Source: Methylobacter sp. (GTDB taxonomy: Bacteria > Pseudomonadota > Gammaproteobacteria > Methylococcales > Methylomonadaceae). From it: 10,050 nt of DNA. Under the pieces are notes generated by a model. It made no database searches and had not been told where the DNA came from. It saw only the letters and a program-made list of their open reading frames with translations. Positions 1 through 6,924 of this stretch are shown here, piece after piece. The position numbers and the translations under genes were made by a program. The stretch covers positions 1 through 10,050 of the forward strand of contig JALNYY010000149.1 of the NCBI GenBank assembly GCA_023229605.1, written 5' to 3'. Each line of letters starts with the position of its first letter. Positions within the stretch are counted from its first letter, which is position 1.

Positions 1-261
1 ATTGGAACCGCTGGATGCTCCGCCGTTATAGGGAGCGGGCGAAGTCGCTGAAGGCCGTCCCCAAAAATACTCGGGGCGACTAAATGCTTGACCGATTAAT
101 TCGGAACCGACCGGCTGCTCGTCACTGCCGAGCAAACTGCCGTTTGCCTGGCTGGGGAAGACGATTTGTGCAATGAACGTGACGGCCAATGGATAGGCGA
201 CGCCGGTCAGCACCGTAAAGAACAATAGCATGAGTATTGCAGGTTTGATGTGGTTGGTCAT
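1..261 (-). CDS. kdpC: KdpC, K+-transporting ATPase subunit C (N-terminal 87 codons; rest lies beyond the window edge)
   Basis: KdpC is the small, single-span subunit of the KdpFABC potassium pump, thought to support ATP binding by KdpB and complex stability. The visible part starts at ATG 261 with an AAGGAG ribosome site six bases upstream (268-273). It shows a hydrophobic helix at about residues 6-30 (ends GVAYPLAVTFIAQIVFP), then the family-typical QANGSL, IGQAF, YFWGRPSAT and PYNGGASSGSN segments, which match E. coli KdpC in order. It begins 26 bases after the kdpB stop, so it is translated as the last visible gene of the operon. The family is usually around 190 residues, so about half is missing only because the window ends. 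Confidence 0.96.
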   Translation of the reverse strand, partial: MTNHIKPAILMLLFFTVLTGVAYPLAVTFIAQIVFPSQANGSLLGSDEQPVGSELIGQAFSRPEYFWGRPSATSPAPYNGGASSGSN

Positions 262-287
262 TGATGACTCCTTTTCTTGTTCTTTAA

Positions 288-2357
288 TTAAAACGATAAC
301 GCAGTTAAGCCAAGATCGATCAGCTTAATGCCTATAAACGGCACTATGACGCCGCCGACACCGTAAACCAGCAAGTTATTGCGCAGCAGTGCTTCCGCGC
401 TTTGCGGCCGATAAGTCACGCCTTTCAAGGCCAATGGAATCAAGGCGACGATAATCAACGCGTTAAAAATAACCGCCGAAAGTATCGCGTTGTCCGGGCT
501 GCTAAGCCCCATGATATTAAGCGCGCCAAGTTGCGGATAAGTGCTGGCAAACGCGGCAGGAACGATGGCGAAATACTTGGCCAAGTCGTTAGCCAGACTA
601 AACGTGGTCAACGCGCCGCGCGTCATCAGCATTTGTTTGCCGGTTTCAACGATTTCGATCAGCTTGGTGGGGTTGGAGTCGAGATCGACCATGTTACCGG
701 CTTCCTTGGCCGCCTGCGTACCCGAATTCATCGCCACCGCCACATCGGCCTGAGCCAAGGCAGGGGCATCGTTGGTGCCGTCGCCGGTCATCGCCACCAA
801 ACGGCCTTCGGCTTGTTGTTCGCGGATCAGCTTGAGTTTGGCTTCGGGCGTCGCCTCGGCCAAAAAGTCATCGACACCCGCCTCGGCTGCAATCGCTGCC
901 GCAGTCAAGCGGTTATCGCCGGTGATCATGATCGTTTTAATGCCCATATTCCGCAGCTCGACAAAACGCTCCTTAATGCCGCCCTTGACCGTGTCTTTCA
1001 GCTCAATAACGCCTAACACCTGCCCGCCGTCGACAACCAGCAGCGGCGTGCTGCCGCGGCGCGCAACAATATCGGCGATTCGTGTTGCTTCCTCCGGAAA
1101 TTTTGCCTGCTGGGCTTCCACATAGCCGCGGATGGCATCGGCAGCGCCTTTGCGAATCTGGCGCTCACCGATATTGACGCCGCTCATTCGGGTTTGAGCA
1201 CTGAAGGCGACAAACGTCGCATTTAGCTCGTGAATATTTCGTTCCCGAATCGCAAATTTCTGCTTGGCAAGAATAATGATGCTGCGGCCTTCCGGCGTTT
1301 CATCAGCCAGCGTCGCCAGTTGCGCGGCATCGGCCAACTCTTTCTCGGTGGTCTCGCCGATCGGTAAAAAAGCCGAGGCTTGACGGTTACCCAAGGTAAT
1401 CGTGCCGGTTTTGTCCAGCAGCAACACATCCACATCGCCCGCCGCTTCAATGGCCCGCCCCGAGGTGGCGATAACGTTTTTCTGCATCATCCGACCGATA
1501 CCGGCCACGCCGATAGCAGAGAGTAAACCGCCGATAGTCGTAGGAATCAGACAAACCAGCAACGCCACCAGCACGGTGATCGACACAGGCGTACCGGCTT
1601 TGGCGATTTCCACGCTGTATAAAGAAAACGGCAGCAGGGTCACGGTGGTCAGCAGGAAGATCAGCGTCAATGCCACCAGCAAAATAGTCAGCGCGATTTC
1701 ATTGGGTGTTTTTTGCCGCGATGCGCTTTCCACCATCGCAATCATGCGGTCCAGGAAGGCTTCACCGGGATTGACCACAACCCGCGCCACCAGCCAATCG
1801 GACAACACCCGCGTACCTCCGGTCACCGAACTGAAATCGCCGCCCGATTCGCGAATGACCGGCGCGCTTTCGCCGGTGATCGCGCTCTCATCGACACTGG
1901 CGGCGCCTTCGATGACTTCGCCATCGGCGGGCACAAAGTCGCCCGCTTCAATCAGTATGATGTCGCCGCGCCGTAATGAGGTGCTGGCGACTTTGGCGTA
2001 ATCGGTGCTGTAACTCGGTTTATCCAGTTTCTTCGCCATGATGTCGCGCTTGGCGCTGCGCAATGACGCCGCTTGCGCTTTACTGCGGCCTTCTGCGACG
2101 CTTTCCGCGAAGTTGGCAAATAACACCGTGAACCAAAGCCAGAAAGTTACGGCAAACATAAAGCTGGTTTGCGTGTGATCTCCGGAAAATAATTCCCACA
2201 GCCAGAGTCCGGTGGTCAGCAAACTGCCGATATAGACCACGAACATCACCGGGTTTTTCCATTGTTGTTGAGGCGCCAGTTTGCGCAGGGTATCGCCTAG
2301 CGCATCCCACAGGATCCGGCTGCTGAATAGCTGTTGCTTGTGACTTTTTGTGCTCAT
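288..2357 (-). CDS. kdpB: KdpB, catalytic P-type ATPase subunit of the high-affinity K+ pump
   Basis: KdpB hydrolyses ATP through a phospho-aspartate intermediate to drive K+ import by the inner-membrane KdpFABC complex. The 689-residue protein has the full P-type set: actuator loop TGES at 161-164, phosphorylation motif DKTGT with the acceptor Asp at 315, nucleotide-domain KGAADAI near 403, and the hinge MTGDGTNDAPAL at 523-534. The KdpB-specific DLAKYFAI (591-598) keeps the Asp/Lys dipole (D591, K594) known from E. coli. Membrane helices lie at about 37-56, 65-85, 220-245, 255-285 and in the C-terminal third. Length is close to E. coli KdpB (682). The start ATG follows AAGGGAAA. The gene begins 52 bases after kdpA stops. 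In E. coli KdpB, Ser162 of TGES is an inhibitory phosphorylation site; the equivalent Ser is S164 here. Confidence 0.98.
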   Translation of the reverse strand: MSTKSHKQQLFSSRILWDALGDTLRKLAPQQQWKNPVMFVVYIGSLLTTGLWLWELFSGDHTQTSFMFAVTFWLWFTVLFANFAESVAEGRSKAQAASLRSAKRDIMAKKLDKPSYSTDYAKVASTSLRRGDIILIEAGDFVPADGEVIEGAASVDESAITGESAPVIRESGGDFSSVTGGTRVLSDWLVARVVVNPGEAFLDRMIAMVESASRQKTPNEIALTILLVALTLIFLLTTVTLLPFSLYSVEIAKAGTPVSITVLVALLVCLIPTTIGGLLSAIGVAGIGRMMQKNVIATSGRAIEAAGDVDVLLLDKTGTITLGNRQASAFLPIGETTEKELADAAQLATLADETPEGRSIIILAKQKFAIRERNIHELNATFVAFSAQTRMSGVNIGERQIRKGAADAIRGYVEAQQAKFPEEATRIADIVARRGSTPLLVVDGGQVLGVIELKDTVKGGIKERFVELRNMGIKTIMITGDNRLTAAAIAAEAGVDDFLAEATPEAKLKLIREQQAEGRLVAMTGDGTNDAPALAQADVAVAMNSGTQAAKEAGNMVDLDSNPTKLIEIVETGKQMLMTRGALTTFSLANDLAKYFAIVPAAFASTYPQLGALNIMGLSSPDNAILSAVIFNALIIVALIPLALKGVTYRPQSAEALLRNNLLVYGVGGVIVPFIGIKLIDLGLTALSF

Positions 2358-2409
2358 CGATTGTTTCCCTTATTGCTTAATTTCATATAAACCACGAAAT
2401 AGTTAGCTT

Positions 2410-4155
2410 CTAACTTTTTGCGGCAGTCATGATTAAATGCTCGACCACCGGCCCTAACGCCAAAGCGGGCACGAACGTCAACGCACCGACCAAAACCACG
2501 GTGCCGATAAGCAGCATCACGAACAGCGGCGTATGCGTGGGCAAGGTGCCGACGGTGGTTGGCACGGTCTTTTTTGCCGCCAATGAACCGGCAATAGCGA
2601 GTACCGGAATAATAATTCCGTAGCGCCCGAACAGCATCGTGATACCCAAGGCTATGTTATAAAACGGAGAATTGGCGCTAAGACCGGCAAAAGCGCTGCC
2701 GTTGTTGCCCGCCGCAGAGGAAAATGCATAAAGAATTTCGCTAAACCCGTGCGCTCCGGGATTGGCAACCGCTGATTTCCCTACGTCCACCATGACCGCC
2801 AACGACGTTCCTCCCAGAATAAACAAGGCCGGAATTAAAATAACGACAGCCGCCATTTTCATCTCGAAGGATTCAATTTTTTTGCCGAGATACTCCGGCG
2901 TGCGGCCTATCATCAGGCCGGCGACAAATACCGCGATCAGCGCAAAAATCAGCATCCCGTAAAGACCGGAACCCACGCCGCCGAAAATGACTTCACCCAA
3001 CTGAATCAGCCACATCGGAACCAGACCGCCCAAAGGCGTATAGGAATCGTGCATCGAATTGACCGAACCGTTGGATGCTGCGGTAGTCGCAGTCGCCCAT
3101 ATCGCCGAATTGACGATGCCGAAACGCGTTTCCTTGCCTTCCATGTTGCCGCCGGATTGATCGGCGCCAACGCTTTGCTCGACGCCAAGCGCAGTTAGCC
3201 CTGGGTTACCGCCTTGCTCATAACCCACCGTGACGAATAGCAGACTGACCAACACCAACGTCATTGCAGACAAAATTGCCCAGCCTTGGCGCGGATCGCC
3301 GACCATCGTGCCGAAGGTATGGCACAGCGCTGCCGGGATCAGTATCAGTAACAACATTTCCAGGAAATTGGATAACGGCGTCGGGTTTTCGTAAGGATGC
3401 GCCGAATTGGCGTTAAAAAAACCGCCGCCGTTGGTACCCAGTTGCTTGATCGCGATTTGCGATGCGGCAGGCCCTACAGCCAAGGTTTGCGTGGCATTTT
3501 CCGTTGCAGTGCCGACCTGCTCAACTAACGGAATGGTTTGGTAAGGCTTGAAGGTCTGCACCACGCCTTGCCCAACCAACACCAACGCTATCACAAACGA
3601 CAACGGCAGCAGGATATATAAAGTGCCTCGGGTCAAATCCGCCCAGAAGTTGCCGATGCCCGCCGCATGAGTACGCTGAAAGCCGCGTATCATGGCGACC
3701 AAAACCGCCATGCCGGTGGCCGCCGAAACAAAGTTTTGCACGCTCAACCCCAGCATCTGGGTCAAATAACTCATCGTCGTTTCGCCGCTGTAACCCTGCC
3801 AATTGGTGTTCGTGGCAAAACTGACCGCGGTGTTGAATGCCGAATCGACAGTCACATTAGCCATCTGCTGCGGGTTCAGCGGTAAATGGGCTTGCAACAT
3901 TTGCAAGGCGAATACCGCCAGCCCGCCGAACAGATTAAACCAGAGCAGTCCGGCGGCGTAACTTTTCCAGCCCATCTCTTGTTCCGGATTAACGCCGCTC
4001 AAACGATAAAACCCTGCTTCCAAAGGTCCCAAGATGCGCTTAAGAACTAACGGGCGATTTTCATACACCGCCGCCATATAAACACCCAATGGCTTAGCTA
4101 ACAGCAGCAGGGCGACAAAATACAAAGTGATTTGCAATAAGCCGTTTGTAGTCAT
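2410..4155 (-). CDS. kdpA: KdpA, potassium-binding channel-like subunit of the K+ pump
   Basis: KdpA is the membrane subunit that selects K+ in the KdpFABC complex; it belongs to the superfamily of K+ transporters built from four pore repeats. The 581-residue protein (E. coli 557) is strongly hydrophobic throughout. Visible filter-region motifs are SFATNTNWQGYSGE near residue 113, QLGTNGGGFFNANSAHPYENP near 235 (fullest family signature), a third repeat around SNGSVNSMHDSYTPLGG, and AAGNNGSAFAGLSANSPFYN in the last third, followed by FGRYGIIIPVLAIAGSLA. Its ATG shares one base with the kdpF stop (TAATG), and its ribosome site GGAG lies inside the kdpF coding sequence, so the two are translationally coupled. 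The stop is TAG. Confidence 0.98.
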   Translation of the reverse strand: MTTNGLLQITLYFVALLLLAKPLGVYMAAVYENRPLVLKRILGPLEAGFYRLSGVNPEQEMGWKSYAAGLLWFNLFGGLAVFALQMLQAHLPLNPQQMANVTVDSAFNTAVSFATNTNWQGYSGETTMSYLTQMLGLSVQNFVSAATGMAVLVAMIRGFQRTHAAGIGNFWADLTRGTLYILLPLSFVIALVLVGQGVVQTFKPYQTIPLVEQVGTATENATQTLAVGPAASQIAIKQLGTNGGGFFNANSAHPYENPTPLSNFLEMLLLILIPAALCHTFGTMVGDPRQGWAILSAMTLVLVSLLFVTVGYEQGGNPGLTALGVEQSVGADQSGGNMEGKETRFGIVNSAIWATATTAASNGSVNSMHDSYTPLGGLVPMWLIQLGEVIFGGVGSGLYGMLIFALIAVFVAGLMIGRTPEYLGKKIESFEMKMAAVVILIPALFILGGTSLAVMVDVGKSAVANPGAHGFSEILYAFSSAAGNNGSAFAGLSANSPFYNIALGITMLFGRYGIIIPVLAIAGSLAAKKTVPTTVGTLPTHTPLFVMLLIGTVVLVGALTFVPALALGPVVEHLIMTAAKS

Positions 4156-4244
4156 TAGAATTTCTCCGGGTAAAATAACGCCACCAGCAGATAAATGAAT
4201 AAAGCGAATGCGAGCAAGCCGCTCAAGCCGTAGATAAAAGTCAT
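4155..4244 (-). CDS. kdpF: KdpF, 29-residue membrane subunit of the K+ pump
   Basis: KdpF is a tiny single-span peptide that stabilises the KdpFABC complex. The reading frame codes for 29 residues: MTFIYGLSG, then a hydrophobic run of Leu/Ala/Phe/Val, ending YLLVALFYPEKF. The C-terminal [LF]xxPEKF is the family hallmark (E. coli KdpF is also 29 residues and ends with a similar Pro-Glu motif). The start is supported by AGAGG six to ten bases upstream. Its TAA stop overlaps the kdpA ATG by one base, the arrangement expected for kdpFA. It is the first gene of the operon, directly behind the T-rich regulatory element. Small size means it is easily missed by automated calling. Confidence 0.95.
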   Translation of the reverse strand: MTFIYGLSGLLAFALFIYLLVALFYPEKF

Positions 4245-4278
4245 GGTTACCTCTTTTTTGTGGATGTTCCGATTGATT

Positions 4279-4315
4279 AATATAACGGGGTTATTATAAA
4301 AAAACTGTAAAAATA
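4279..4315 (-). promoter_or_regulatory. Putative kdp promoter with KdpE-like operator
   Basis: Reading the minus strand, a T-rich tract at 4315-4295 (TATTTTTACAGTTTTTTTATA) holds two half-sites TTTTTACA and TTTTTATA about one helical turn apart, followed by AATAACCCCG. The published E. coli KdpE site upstream of kdpFABC has the same order: T-run, TATA/TACA, second T-run, then CCCCG. A TATATT at 4284-4279 could be the -10 element and gives a leader of roughly 27 bases to kdpF; a perfect TATAAT at 4298-4293 is an alternative. Neither has a good -35, consistent with a response-regulator-dependent promoter. The site match is by eye; binding is inferred. Confidence 0.6.
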
Positions 4316-4566
4316 GCTGGGTATATCGCTGCCGCTTAGATTATCGAAGCGGTTGTGTAGGGTTTACTTTGGGAAATATCTAAAAATTGGTTACGCTTAG
4401 GAAAGTGTCTTGTCGAACAACCGGAGTGCTATGGAGTATCGTCTGTTTGCGGATCATGATAAATCCGTATAGCTACCTATAGATGTCCAGATAAGTTCTG
4501 TCTGCAAATACCAAGCACATGACCGTAACAAGTACCTTCGTAATGAATTTACGAGCAACACAAGCT
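4316..4566. other. AT-rich intergenic stretch, no convincing gene
   Basis: Together with the kdp promoter this leaves 322 bases (4245-4566) without an annotated gene. I see only small features: an inverted repeat CCGCTT (4332-4337) / AAGCGG (4347-4352) with a 9-base loop, a weaker CGGAT (4450-4454) / ATCCG (4463-4467), and TCGTAA (4538-4543) / TTACGA (4549-4554). None is followed by a T-run on either strand that would make a standard terminator. A 13-codon plus-strand ORF at 4431-4472 with CGGAG in front is present but too short to call. Confidence 0.5.
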
Positions 4567-4659
4567 TCAATCGATTGATAACTTAGCCAGCACTGCATAG
4601 AAGAGAAAAATTTCGACGGAAAAGATAATCGCAGTGATGACAAGAGACTTCGGATCCAT
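4567..4659 (-). CDS. Putative 30-residue single-span membrane protein, unrecognised
   Basis: A short reading frame starts at ATG 4659 and ends at TGA 4567. It begins MDPKSLVITAII and ends YAVLAKLSID, with an unbroken hydrophobic core of about 18-20 residues (roughly 6-25) rich in Ile, Phe, Val and Leu, one Glu in the middle (EIFLF), a Lys near each end and a polar tail. This is the layout of a small transmembrane peptide. CGAGGTAAATTCT precedes the ATG, giving a GAGG ribosome site about eight bases away. A GGAATA/TATTCC hairpin (4672-4677 with 4691-4696) sits just upstream of that site. It lies 201 bases after corA and 322 bases before kdpF on the same strand. It does not carry the KdpF PEKF ending. 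I do not recognise the family; chance ORF remains possible. Confidence 0.45.
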   Translation of the reverse strand: MDPKSLVITAIIFSVEIFLFYAVLAKLSID

Positions 4660-4859
4660 AGAATTTACCTCGGAATAAAGTTAATCTTAATATTCCAACT
4701 TTATACAAAGACCAGTAAATATTCCGTCTAAATTTAGGACTTAAATATAAAGAAAATATAAAACCTAAATCCTGCAAAGAATTGCTGATGGACTGGCGAG
4801 ATAGATCGGAAACGATGTACTGTTGATTACCACCCTCGCACATCCTGTGTGCATTTTAA

Positions 4860-5819
4860 CTACAGCCAACCGGCCTTTTTCAAGCGCAAGTACAGCAGCA
4901 GACTGCACAACGTCACGCTGCCAACCACTGCCGGATAGCTGTATTCCCAATCCAGCTCCGGCATGTGCCGGAAATTCATGCCGTACCAGCTGAATACCAT
5001 GGTCGGTATCGCCAGGATCGCCCCCCAACCGGCCAAGCGTTTGACGACTTCGTTCTGCCGCACCGTTTCAAAGGTCAGATGCACCTGCATCGCCGCGAAT
5101 AACATCTCGCGCATGCCGTGAATCGCCTGATCGATGCGTTTGATGTGGTCGGCAATATCGCGAAAATACACTTGCACATCCTTGGGAATGACTCCGCCAT
5201 GAAAGCGCATCAGTTCGTTGCAAATATCGATGACCGGGTTAATGGCGCTTTCCAGCTGCAACAACTCGCGTTTTAGTTCGTAAAGGCCTTCTATGGTCTG
5301 CCGACTGGGCCGGTATTCAAATATTGCCGACTCCAGCACCTCAAACCGCTCCTGCAAACCGTCGATAACCGGCACATAGTTATCGACGATAAAGTCCATG
5401 ATCGAATACAACGCAAACCCCGGCCCTTTAGCCAATTGCTGCGGCATAGCCTCGCAACGCTCCCTGATTTTGCTGTGGCTGCGCGAAGCGCCGTGCCTGA
5501 CCGTCACCAGAAAACGCGGCCCGAGGAAAACATGGGTTTCGCCAAACTCGACCTGATCTTCCGCAAGATGGGCGGTATGCAGCACCATGAACAGCGATTC
5601 GCCGTATTCCTCGATTTTCGGACGCTGATGCGCCGTGCAGGCATCTTCGATAGCCAAGTCATGCAGCCCGAACTCCTGCTGGATTTTGGCTAACAGTTCG
5701 CCGTTAGCCTCGCGCAAACCCAGCCAGACAAAGGTGTGTTCCTGTTGCAGCACTTCGCTGATGCCTTCAATGCTCACATCGCCGATACTGGCGCCGTTCT
5801 GATAGGCCACGCATCTCAT
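4860..5819 (-). CDS. corA: CorA family Mg2+/Co2+ transport protein
   Basis: CorA forms a pentameric inner-membrane channel for Mg2+ (also Co2+, Ni2+). With the chosen start the protein has 319 residues, near the usual 315-325. The N-terminal cytosolic domain carries the family-typical TFVWLGL, FGLHDLAIEDA and HQRPKIEEYG blocks (about residues 26-72). A long helical stalk follows, then two C-terminal membrane helices (about 262-281 and 295-312) with the signature YGMN at 279-282 and a short MPELDW loop between them. The basic tail RLKKAGWL is cytosolic. Start: ATG 5819 has AGCAGGG upstream and begins MRCVAYQNG, as CorA proteins commonly do. An in-frame ATG at 5846 would add nine residues and overlap the previous gene by eight bases, but has no clear ribosome site. 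The frame stays open further upstream to 5960, inside the phosphatase gene. Last gene of the dapA-corA string. Confidence 0.93.
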   Translation of the reverse strand: MRCVAYQNGASIGDVSIEGISEVLQQEHTFVWLGLREANGELLAKIQQEFGLHDLAIEDACTAHQRPKIEEYGESLFMVLHTAHLAEDQVEFGETHVFLGPRFLVTVRHGASRSHSKIRERCEAMPQQLAKGPGFALYSIMDFIVDNYVPVIDGLQERFEVLESAIFEYRPSRQTIEGLYELKRELLQLESAINPVIDICNELMRFHGGVIPKDVQVYFRDIADHIKRIDQAIHGMREMLFAAMQVHLTFETVRQNEVVKRLAGWGAILAIPTMVFSWYGMNFRHMPELDWEYSYPAVVGSVTLCSLLLYLRLKKAGWL

Positions 5820-5838
5820 GACCCTGCTACTGTCAAAA

Positions 5839-6651
5839 CTATCCATTGTGGTGGAACGTGATCCAGTCAGTACTGATTTTGTCCCAATCCTGAAGCGCCA
5901 AACCATAAGAGGTGAACAGTTCGCGAATCTGATGCGAATCCCATTTGAGGACATCCTCAAAAATGGGCACCAACACGCCGACCGCGCTGTCGCTGAGCAC
6001 GGTGCGGTTGGCGATGCGGCCGATGGATTTCGTCTCCGACACGGCGATGGTGTGCCCGTCGCGACTATTCACGTCGTGCATGACGTAAAGATCCGAGCTG
6101 CCGTCGCCAACATAGATGACTCGATCCGGGCTCATCTGGAGCTTGAGCTCAAGCTCCTGCAGAACGGCAACCTTGCCGTAACCTGCGGGTACACGGCGGA
6201 CCGAGCAAATCTCACCCGTTTCAGCATCGAACTCCAATTCGGTGCCGAATATGTTCTCCGGCGGGACTATGCCTTCGAGCGCCGAACACACGACTTCTCT
6301 AGGCCCGGCGGAGATCACGAAGAACTGGAAGCGGTTTTTGCCCAAACCTTCGCTCAAGATTTTGGCGAACAACTCGACATTATCTTTGAGCCGGACGCGC
6401 TTGCCGGCTTCAATAAGGTGCTCGCGGCGAACTCCACGGAATGCAGGATCGTGCCGCAACAGGTAAGCCAGCTCAGCGCCGGACTGAACGAGGTTCGAGC
6501 ACGCGAGCCCCCTGACTTTGTTCTCGAAATCGGAAATGCCCAGCATTTCTGCCAGCACATGACCTGAATCGTTGAAGCTCAGCGTTTGGTCGAAGTCGCT
6601 GGCCACAAGGTAGTCCGTTGTTGTACCAGGCTTGGTGGTTATGTCGATCAT
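5839..6651 (-). CDS. HAD superfamily (subclass IB, SerB-like) phosphatase
   Basis: This 270-residue soluble protein is a haloacid-dehalogenase-type phosphohydrolase. Motif I is ASDFDQTLS with nucleophile D19 and general acid D21; motif II is the Ser of VISAG (S114); the motif III Lys is likely K160 (AGYGK); motif IV is YVGDGSSD with metal ligands D183 and D187. The helical cap between about 30 and 100 and the GDGSSD motif place it in the HAD-IB group with phosphoserine phosphatase, ThrH and MtnX. The substrate cannot be read from the sequence, so I do not assign serB. The C-terminal 50 residues (VLVPIFEDVLKWD...) go beyond a minimal SerB core. The start ATG 6651 follows GGCGGAAA. The stop lies 19 bases before the preferred corA start, so the two are probably co-transcribed. 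Confidence 0.85.
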   Translation of the reverse strand: MIDITTKPGTTTDYLVASDFDQTLSFNDSGHVLAEMLGISDFENKVRGLACSNLVQSGAELAYLLRHDPAFRGVRREHLIEAGKRVRLKDNVELFAKILSEGLGKNRFQFFVISAGPREVVCSALEGIVPPENIFGTELEFDAETGEICSVRRVPAGYGKVAVLQELELKLQMSPDRVIYVGDGSSDLYVMHDVNSRDGHTIAVSETKSIGRIANRTVLSDSAVGVLVPIFEDVLKWDSHQIRELFTSYGLALQDWDKISTDWITFHHNG

Positions 6652-6714
6652 GTTGTTTCCGCCATTTTAAAAGAAGGTGCAGAAGCATATCTTAACTCTA
6701 AGCGCTGAACCTGC

Positions 6715-6924
6715 TCATTTTTCATTGGAACCGGGTACTGACCGGTCTTGGGCTGTGTTCGACGACAACTGATTTTCCAGTGTCGCCATGCGCTCGTGCA
6801 GTCGGGCTAACTCATCGAGAATCCGGTCTTCTCCGGTTTGAATACGGCCGGCCTCCTGTACTATTTGACGCACGCCTAACCCCAAGTCATGCATGTTCCT
6901 GCCGATTAAGACCACCGAAACCAA
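6715..6924 (-). CDS. Small membrane-anchored coiled-coil-like protein; start uncertain, overlaps marC
   Basis: An open frame overlaps the marC 3' end and ends at TGA 6715. From TTG 6924 it gives 69 residues: a short hydrophobic start (VSVVLIG), RNMHDLGLG, and then a charged helix (about 20-55: EDRILDELARLHERMATLENQL) with heptad-like Leu/Ile spacing, ending in a polar tail. The open frame extends further upstream (to a stop at 7026-7024) and reads RYWGHLLICFTLFTA just before the TTG. With VSVVLIGR this makes a complete membrane helix and suggests the true N-terminus lies upstream. No ATG, GTG or TTG occurs there; ATT at 6948 (with GGGGA nine bases before) and CTG at 6936 are the only near-cognates I see near the helix. 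It could be a non-canonical start, a lost start, or a frameshifted gene. Function unknown; I do not recognise the family. Confidence 0.55.
   Translation of the reverse strand: MVSVVLIGRNMHDLGLGVRQIVQEAGRIQTGEDRILDELARLHERMATLENQLSSNTAQDRSVPGSNEK

Noticed and set aside
402..1016. 204-codon plus-strand ORF (and another at 1402-2001) antisense to kdpB
   Set aside because: Both lie within a fully conserved kdpB and encode low-complexity Arg/His- or Ser/Thr-rich sequence typical of antisense shadows.
4332..4352. CCGCTT/AAGCGG inverted repeat upstream of kdpF
   Set aside because: A six-bp stem with a nine-base loop and no T-run; not enough to call a terminator or operator.
4431..4472. 13-codon plus-strand ORF (MEYRLFADHDKSV) with CGGAG ahead of it
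   Set aside because: It is too short to distinguish from chance, and no downstream plus-strand gene would use it as a leader.
4583..4843. 86-codon minus-strand ORF in the corA-kdpF gap
   Set aside because: It has an irregular composition with no domain or continuous helix, and no clear ribosome site. It overlaps the better-supported 30-codon membrane ORF in another frame.
4838..4852. GCACA-TCCTG-TGTGC hairpin followed on the plus strand by ATTTT, just after corA
   Set aside because: The T-run is on the plus-strand side, whereas corA is transcribed on the minus strand, so it would not end corA transcription in the standard way. The stem is only 5 bp.
5818..6567. 249-codon plus-strand ORF antisense to the HAD phosphatase
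   Set aside because: It is the complement of a gene with complete HAD motifs; the translation has no recognisable domain and no good ribosome site. Long antisense frames are common opposite genes of this base composition.
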